Of a stretch of DNA of 64,000 bases, positions 58,666 through 64,000 are shown one piece after another. The stretch covers positions 37,346 to 101,345 of the forward strand of contig CAWFCV010000033.1 in the NCBI GenBank assembly GCA_963814435.1, in the 5' to 3' direction. The first letter of the stretch is position 1; every line of letters starts with the position of its first letter. The notes under the pieces were generated by a model. That model was given only the letters and a program-made list of their open reading frames with translations, searched no databases and was not told the origin of the DNA. The stretch is from JAEUPI01 sp963814435 (GTDB lineage Bacteria; Pseudomonadota; Gammaproteobacteria; Burkholderiales; Burkholderiaceae_C). The position numbers were made by a program, and so were the translations under genes.

Positions 58666-59436
58666 TCAGCGTTTGGGGGGTTGCATCAATCTCACGGTTT
58701 CGATGAAGCGTTCGGTGCGAACCCGGTCAAATGCGCCGCCGTCCTGTAGAGGCCTGAATGCAAAGACTTCACGCATGCCTTCGGTGCGCAAGATCACCGC
58801 CGTAGGGCCGCCTTGCTGCGGGTCATCTGCGCCCCACTCGACACTAGCGATTTCGGACACGTGCAGCCTCAACAACTGTCGGCCCACGGACTTCTCCTCC
58901 GGCCCAGCCAGAAAGACAACCCCTTGACTGGTCACGGCCGTCGCACCCGCGATCCAACGGTCGCCCGAACGGTAGACGGCACCTAGAAAGCGCTCTCGAA
59001 GCCACTCGCTGGCCACGTCCGACGCTATGGCTTTGCAGGGGGCCGACCTGGGCGCAACTTGGTTGTAGACGGGGCAGTCTTGCCCAACATGGCTGGCACG
59101 GCTCACCACCCCCTGCTCGTCGAAGTCAACAATGATGCGCCGATAGCGCAAGGTCTCGGCCGAGAGAAAACCAAATTCCACTCCCCCCGCGTGGAGGAGT
59201 GAGCCGTAGGCGTACCAGGAGTCAGCAGGGCCGCGCACGTCGGGTTCTCCAAGGCGCAGCAATACCTCCTCCCTTGGTGTCTTGCCTTCGACGATGAAGT
59301 CTGGCACGCGCTCGCCGATGTTTTGCCGCGAACCGGCCGCATAGCCGGAAAAGATGGGGATGGGACCACAGGCAGTCAGTTGGCCCAGGGCTGCGCCAGC
59401 GACCATCGCCCTTCTAAAGAAGTCGCGCATCGTCAT
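58666..59436 (-). CDS. Hypothetical lipoprotein with BamE/SmpA-like motif
   Basis: This protein of about 256 residues starts MTMRDFFRRAMVAG. The lipobox region LGQLTACG makes Cys the probable lipidated residue. The segment EGKTPREEVLLRLGEPDVRG resembles the helix-turn of the SmpA/OmlA (BamE) fold. The rest (WIAGATAVTSQGVVFLAG, VILRTEGMREVFAFRP) has no family I recognise. Its ATG overlaps the stop of the next upstream lipoprotein gene by four bases (ATGA), so the pair is coupled. Confidence 0.65.
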   Translation of the reverse strand: MTMRDFFRRAMVAGAALGQLTACGPIPIFSGYAAGSRQNIGERVPDFIVEGKTPREEVLLRLGEPDVRGPADSWYAYGSLLHAGGVEFGFLSAETLRYRRIIVDFDEQGVVSRASHVGQDCPVYNQVAPRSAPCKAIASDVASEWLRERFLGAVYRSGDRWIAGATAVTSQGVVFLAGPEEKSVGRQLLRLHVSEIASVEWGADDPQQGGPTAVILRTEGMREVFAFRPLQDGGAFDRVRTERFIETVRLMQPPKR

Positions 59437-59786
59437 GGCGAGCGGACCTCTACCAGCGCGTGCCGGCACAAGACAGCGTTGCCATCGCCATCAAACACGA
59501 GCATGAGGTTGTATCGAACCCCAGACCAAGATTCAGACCATGACTCACGTCGCTCGACCACGAAGAACCCGGCCTCGTCCCGGCCCAGCCGATAGGCCGC
59601 GATACGCGAGCGCTCGAACTCGGCGCTTGGCTCGCCAAGCTTGACGCGAACTTCGTCGCGGCGGGTGATACCGTCATTCAGGAAGCTCAGAAGGTCGTTG
59701 CGGCCCTTCGTAGGCGTCGTGGCGGTGGCGCAGGCGACAAGGGCCAAACAAGTGACGAGGATCGACCTTCTCAATTGACTGGCCAT
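59433..59786 (-). CDS. Hypothetical small lipoprotein with the same BamE/SmpA-like motif
   Basis: This 117-residue protein starts MASQLRRSILVTCLALVAC, with the lipobox LALVAC at the end of the signal sequence. The mature part has NDGITRRDEVRVKLGEPSAE, matching the motif of the neighbouring lipoprotein, then FDGDGNAVLCRHALVEVR. The function is unknown. The shared motif and ATGA overlap suggest two parts of one envelope assembly. Confidence 0.65.
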   Translation of the reverse strand: MASQLRRSILVTCLALVACATATTPTKGRNDLLSFLNDGITRRDEVRVKLGEPSAEFERSRIAAYRLGRDEAGFFVVERRESWSESWSGVRYNLMLVFDGDGNAVLCRHALVEVRSP

Positions 59787-59989
59787 CGTTGAGCCATTTC
59801 TTTCGCCGCCGCCCATCTCACGCCGGTTCATGTTCAGGATGACCAGGCCAATACCAGCCACTCTACGACGCGAATACTGAGCAATCCCGAAGCGGTCGTT
59901 CGCCGGAATCACCCAGGAAGATTGCTTTCAGTGGAAGGAAGCAGCCGCGAGCATCGAGTTATGCTCGGCGGCCGCGGTCTGCTCGATCC

Positions 59990-61370
59990 CTAGTACCCGG
60001 TGCAATTCGCGGCACCTGCGCCATTGGACGGCGAGAACGTCACGAACGCGAGATTGCCTGCGCTCGACTTGGTGTCGTTGCAGTACACGCCGAACCAAGC
60101 GTTGCCGCCCACGGTGATCGGGTCAAACACCCAAAGCTTGGAGTCCGCGTTCAGTTCGACACCATGTCTCGAATTGTTCTGGATACTTGCGCCTTGGGTG
60201 ATCTGAGCCGTCGAGTTCACCCACACCCACAACCCGCTGCCGCCGTTACCGCCAATCGTGCCGCCAGCGATGTTTGCCGCGGATCCCAAGTAAACAATAA
60301 CTCCATCGACCCCATTGCCGGTAACCGTGGTGTTGAGGAGGTCTAGCGAACCTCCAAGCTCTATTGCGACTCCGCGACCCGTATTGCCCGCAATGTTGCT
60401 GTTGCCAACTTGAACGTTTGATGCCCCAGCCGACACCCCACGTCTGAGGTTTTCGATTAGGGCCGTGTTGGTGCCGTTCCCGGTGACCGTCGTTCCAGCG
60501 ATGGTCGCATTGCTGCGTTCCAATTGGACCCCGCTGCCCGGATTGGAATTGATGTTGCTGCCGTTGATAGAGAGTTGCGAGGTCGAAGCTAGCACCCCAT
60601 ATCCCGGACCTTGCGCTGGGTTCGTGCCGTTGACGGCGATCGTGCTGCCGCTAACGAAGGCAGTGCTCGTTTGCACGTTGATGCCAGGGCCACCGTTGGA
60701 ATTGACTGTGCTGTTATTGACGTTCACCACGCCCCTGATCGCCCCAATTCCAGAAATCGCATTGGAATTGAACGTGCCGCCGTTCACTATGACAGTGGAG
60801 CCCTGTGTGCTACCTACCCCAGATCCCGAGTTGAACGAGACGTCGCTGTTGGTGATCGTTGCGCTTCCTTGCACAAGGAAGACCCCCGTGCGCCCGCTGT
60901 GCTGAACGATGCAGTTGGTGATGCTTATCGCGGAAGTGCCGTTGACGTTGATCCCATTTTGCGGCGCGTATTGCATGTCGCTATTGGAGATGTCGACGTT
61001 GCTCCGCCAACCAACGCGATGCTATTGGGGTTGCCGCCCCGAACGGTCAGCCGGTCAAGTAGTACTCGGCTGGCCTTCACGGTAATCGTGTTTCCCGCGC
61101 TGGAGCCGTTGATCGTTGCTCCACTTGCCGGATCGCCCTGCAGCGTCACGTCGTCGCGGGTGATCGTGACGTTCTCATTGCAGGTTCCTCGAACAGCTAG
61201 GACGAGTGGCCTGTGAAGAAGGTCAGGGAAGCTCAGAGCCTTGGTGATGGTCTGCCCGCGCCCACAATCTACAGGCAGCGTGAGCGGGTCCATCGCTAAC
61301 GCAGACGTTGGCAGTCCCGAAGCAAGGAAGACAACGGCCCCAACGGCTCCAAGTCTCGACTTATCGTCAT
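59990..61370 (-). CDS. Secreted right-handed beta-helix repeat protein (two frameshifts)
   Basis: An export signal (LGAVGAVVFLASGLPTSALA) is followed by a short lead-in. A long series of parallel beta-helix coils follows, rich in Asn, Gly, Ser and Thr (ITNCIVQHSGRTGVFLVQGS, NVNNSTVNSNGGPGINVQ, VTGNGVDGVIVYLGSA). This fold is used by pectate-lyase-like and surface proteins. No catalytic residues can be assigned. GAGGAG lies six bases before ATG 61370. The frame then needs a two-base correction near 61355 to reach the signal peptide and another near 61000. I take both as sequence errors, though decay is possible. Confidence 0.7.
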
Positions 61371-61763
61371 GTTCGTCTCCTCGGACCACAAACCCATTGC
61401 GCCATCAGCGCCCGTGGTCTCGACGCCGAGACGGCGGGGTAACCTAGCACGCCGCGAGGAAATGCGGTTGAGTCGGGTCAACTCCTCGTCGCGCCAACGG
61501 CGGGCCAGCTTCGAGGGTTGATCGGTGGTGTCGGCGGTGGTGAGCGAGCGTCAGCTTGCTCCCGACCGTCGAACGGCGGCAGTGGGTCGACCAGCGACGG
61601 TGAAGCGCAGAGGCAGCGGTCATTCAATCGGTCCCGCCGCCAATGACCGGTGGACCAAACCGCTGACGCGGTGGTTGTGCGCGGCCGATCGGACCGCGTG
61701 GACGCAGCGGGGTACTGAGTCGTAGCTTGGTTCCCGGGGACTGTTCCCCGGAACCCGGAGACG
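61371..61763. other. Intergenic region upstream of the tyrosine recombinase
   Basis: No gene is supported in these about 390 bp. Just before the recombinase start lies an imperfect inverted repeat, GGTTCCCGGGGA (61729-61740) against TCCCCGGAACC (61745-61755), with a four-base loop and one base missing. This could be an element end or a binding site. Confidence 0.5.
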
Positions 61764-62669
61764 ATGATGACGACAACACTGCGTCAACGCATGATCGACG
61801 CGATGGTCTTGCGCGGCTTTCGGCCGCGCACCCAGGAGTCTTACCTCAGGGCCGTCTCGCAGTTGGCCCGCCACTACCACCGTAGCCCCGAGCTGATCAC
61901 GGACCCGGAGGTGCAGGCGTACCTGCTGCACCTGGTGCGTGATCGGCGACTGACCGAACCAGCGTCAACCAGGTCTCCAGCGCCACGCGCTTCCTGATTT
62001 GCGAGGTGCTGGGGCAGGCCGACCGGCGCTCGCGCATCCCCATGGCGCTGACTCCGCAGCATCTGCCCGAGGTGTTGTCCCGTGCCGAGGTGGCGGCCGT
62101 ACTCGACGCACCGATTTCTCTCAAGGCCCGCACCCTGTTGATGACCGCCTACGCCACCGGGATGCGCGTGAGCGAGCTGTGCAACCTGCGCGGCTGCGAC
62201 ATCGACTCATCGCCCGATCGCATGTGCATCCGCGTCGTCGCGGGCAAGGGCGGGCACGACCGCTACAGCCTGCTGACGCCCGAACTGCTCGAGCAGTTGA
62301 GGCTGTACTGGCGCCAGTGCCGCCGCCATGCGCGGCCTCAGGACTGGTTGTTCCCGGCTCGGCTGGATCCCGTCCAAGGCGCTGGACACCCGCAGCGCCG
62401 GGCGCTACTTCCACATCGCGCGCAATGCGGTGGCCGGCATCGACAAGGTCGGCGGCATCCACACGCTGCGCCACTGCTTCGCGACACACCTGCTCGAAGC
62501 CGGCGTCGACCTCAACAGCATCAGCCAGTTGCTGGGCCACGCCAAGCTCAGCACCACCAGCCGCTACCTGCGCATGGCCCGTCCCGGCCACAGCGCCGGC
62601 GATCGTGCACTGGCGCTGCTGGCCAATCTGAACTGGTCCCCGAAAAACGGACGCCACGAGGTCTGTTAG
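61764..62669 (+). pseudogene. Tyrosine recombinase of the IS91-associated type, broken by indels and an IS3 insertion
   Basis: The N-terminal SAM-like domain reads MTTTLRQRMIDAMVLRGFRP, as in recombinases paired with IS91-family elements. Catalytic residues are present: Arg in ATGMRVSELCNLRG, Lys in VVAGKGGHDRY, His/Arg in IHTLRHCFATHLLEAG, His in LLGHAKL and Tyr in TTSRYLRM. Indels near 61955 and 62375 split the frame. At 62634 the IS left inverted repeat begins and supplies the last about 12 codons (NWSPKNGRHEVC) and the stop. The original C-terminus is thus replaced just after the active-site Tyr region. No IS91 transposase is in the window. Confidence 0.8.
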
Positions 62670-64000
62670 GTTGACCTTGTGGAGGTACGGATGAAGACAG
62701 GATCTGATCGGAAGTACACGGCTGAGTTTCGGGAGGCGGCGGTCAAGCAGGTGATCGACGGCGGGCGCAGCATGGCGGCGGTGGCGCGCTCGCTGGAGAT
62801 GTCGAACAAGACGCTGGCGAACTGGGTGTATCGGGCGCGCAAGGGCCAGGCGCTGGTCAAGCGCTCGCCGGCGCAGCCGATCTCGGAGCTGGAGGCGGAG
62901 GTGAGCCGGTTGCGGCAGGAGAACGCCCGGCTGAGGGTGGAGAAGGAAATCCTAAAAAAAGCGGCGGCGTACTTTGCGCAAGGAGTCGATGTGAAGTACG
63001 CCTGGATCGAGAAGCATCGCGACACCTACTCGACGACGATGATGTGCGAGCTGCTGTCGGTGTCGCGCAGCGGACTCAATGCGGCGCGCGGCGCGCGAGC
63101 CATCGAAGCGCTCGCGCGAGGACGAGGAGTTGGTCGAGCAGATTCGAGCGCGCAGCGCAAGCATCGAGGGCGCTACGGCCGGCGGCGGATGACGCCGGAG
63201 GTCAGCGAGGCTCGGGGCCAGACGGTCAATCACAAGCGCATCGGGCGCTTGATGCGCGAGCATGGGCTGCAGAGCCACAAGCGGCGGCGATTCCGGGTGG
63301 TGACGACGGACTCCAAGCACGCTCACCCGGTGGCGCCCAACGTGCTGGAGCGCGACTTCGAGGCCACGGCGCCGAACCAGAAGTGGCTGGCCGACATGAC
63401 CTACGTGCCCACCGACGAGGGCTGGCTGTACCTGGCGTTGGTGCTGGACCTGTACGCGCGCAAGCTGGTGGGCTGGGCGATGAGCGAGACGATGCCGCAG
63501 GAGCTGACGCTGTGCGCGCTGGACGTGGCCCTGGGCTGGCGCGATCCCGACGCCGGCCTGGTGCATCACTCGGACCGCGGCTCGCAGTACGCGGCGAAGG
63601 ACTACCGCAAGAAGCTCAAGGCGCGCGGCATCACGGTGTCGATGAGCCGCAAGGGGGACTGCTGGGACAACGCGCCGATGGAATCGGTCAACGGCACGTT
63701 GAAAGTCGAGTGCGTGCACGGACGAGCACTTCGAGACGCGCGAGCAGGCCCGGCAAGCGATCGTCGAGTACATCGGTTACTACAATACCGAGCGGCGTCA
63801 CTCCTCGCTGGGAAACATCGCACCAGCGGAATTCGAGCGGCGCTGGCGCGCCGAGTCAAACCCAAGGGCGAAGGCGTCGCGAGCAATGAGTGGCACCGCG
63901 TTACCCACCGACGGCCGGTTTCCGGTTCGTCGCAAGCGACCGAACCGGCCGTCCGTGGATAACGCTCTCGCGCTTCGTGGCGTCCACTGAACGGGGACCG
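62634..64000 (+). mobile_element. IS3-family insertion sequence (complete or nearly so)
   Basis: The left end TGGTCCCCGAAAAACGG with ACGCCACGA (62634-62660) is matched by the inverted right end at the window edge. Read in reverse, that end starts GGTCCCCG and contains GGACGCCACGAAGCG. The element is about 1.37 kb and codes for one transposase. Its last base coincides with the window end, so the target duplication cannot be checked. It is inserted in the tyrosine recombinase gene. Confidence 0.88.
62691..63990 (+). CDS. IS3-family transposase, OrfA-OrfB (frameshifted)
   Basis: The OrfA part (from ATG 62691, GGAGG about 6 bases upstream) has a helix-turn-helix and leucine zipper: KYTAEFREAAVKQVIDGG and ISELEAEVSRLRQENARLRV, then EKEILKKAAAYFA. 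An A7 run (62954-62960) followed by G lies at the usual OrfA/OrfB frameshift site. Here the two parts read through in one frame into KYAWIEKHRDTYST. The DDE domain shows WLADMTYVPTDEGWLYLALV, HHSDRGSQYAAKDYRK and CWDNAPMESVNGTLK. Indels near 63095-63160 and 63720 disturb the frame. Corrected, it ends at TGA 63988-63990, inside the right inverted repeat. Confidence 0.88.

Overview
The window looks like chromosome from a GC-rich betaproteobacterium of the order Burkholderiales. This rests on the gene content: a proteasome homologue of the BPH type, a lipoyl-bearing dihydrolipoamide dehydrogenase, a PHA phasin, and an APS-reductase sulfur cluster containing a DUF934 gene. I infer the order but cannot name a genus.

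Layout. (1) 1-19.4 kb is a biofilm adhesion module. It has the 3' part of a giant type I-secreted RTX adhesin with 25 almost identical 312-bp repeats, a degenerate GGDEF/EAL receptor (LapD-like), a periplasmic cysteine protease (LapG-like) and a TolC-family outer-membrane channel. The adhesin N-terminus and the inner-membrane ABC/membrane-fusion genes are not in the window. (2) 19.4-26.2 kb (minus strand) is a pyruvate dehydrogenase operon, aceE-aceF-X-lpdA. X is a proteasome-like Thr protease that ends 5 bp before lpdA. A FixL/DctS-type two-component pair diverges from it. (3) 29.6-39.3 kb is housekeeping: folD, an M3 oligopeptidase, a DUF4124/glutaredoxin protein, an MFS transporter, rmuC, an ion permease, a histone-deacetylase-like amidohydrolase and a phasin. 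(4) 39.6-48 kb is assimilatory sulfate reduction: a TauE-like transporter, cysI, DUF934, cysH (APS-reductase type), cysD, cysN and cobA in a tightly overlapping run, then a 7Fe ferredoxin and an NADP reductase. (5) 48.1-50.3 kb is a TPP riboswitch followed by a TonB-dependent receptor, a likely thiamin importer. (6) From tRNA-Asn at 50.4 kb to the end is an accessory region. It holds an AlpA regulator, AP2-domain gene copies, duplicated small membrane-protein units, an SDR, a substrate-binding lipoprotein, a class III cyclase with a TPR tail, a LexA box beside an SRAP gene, paired lipoproteins and a beta-helix protein. It ends with a tyrosine recombinase broken by an IS3-family element whose right end coincides with the window end.

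Many long genes are split by one- or two-base indels (adhesin, lapG, lpdA, aceE, kinase, rmuC, permease, SDR, beta-helix, recombinase, transposase). Both halves still match their families closely, and essential genes such as aceE and lpdA are affected. I therefore read most of these as sequencing or assembly errors and annotate the genes across them. The strongest candidates for new biology are the proteasome homologue inside the pyruvate dehydrogenase operon, the near-perfect adhesin repeat array, and the duplicated units in the accessory region.
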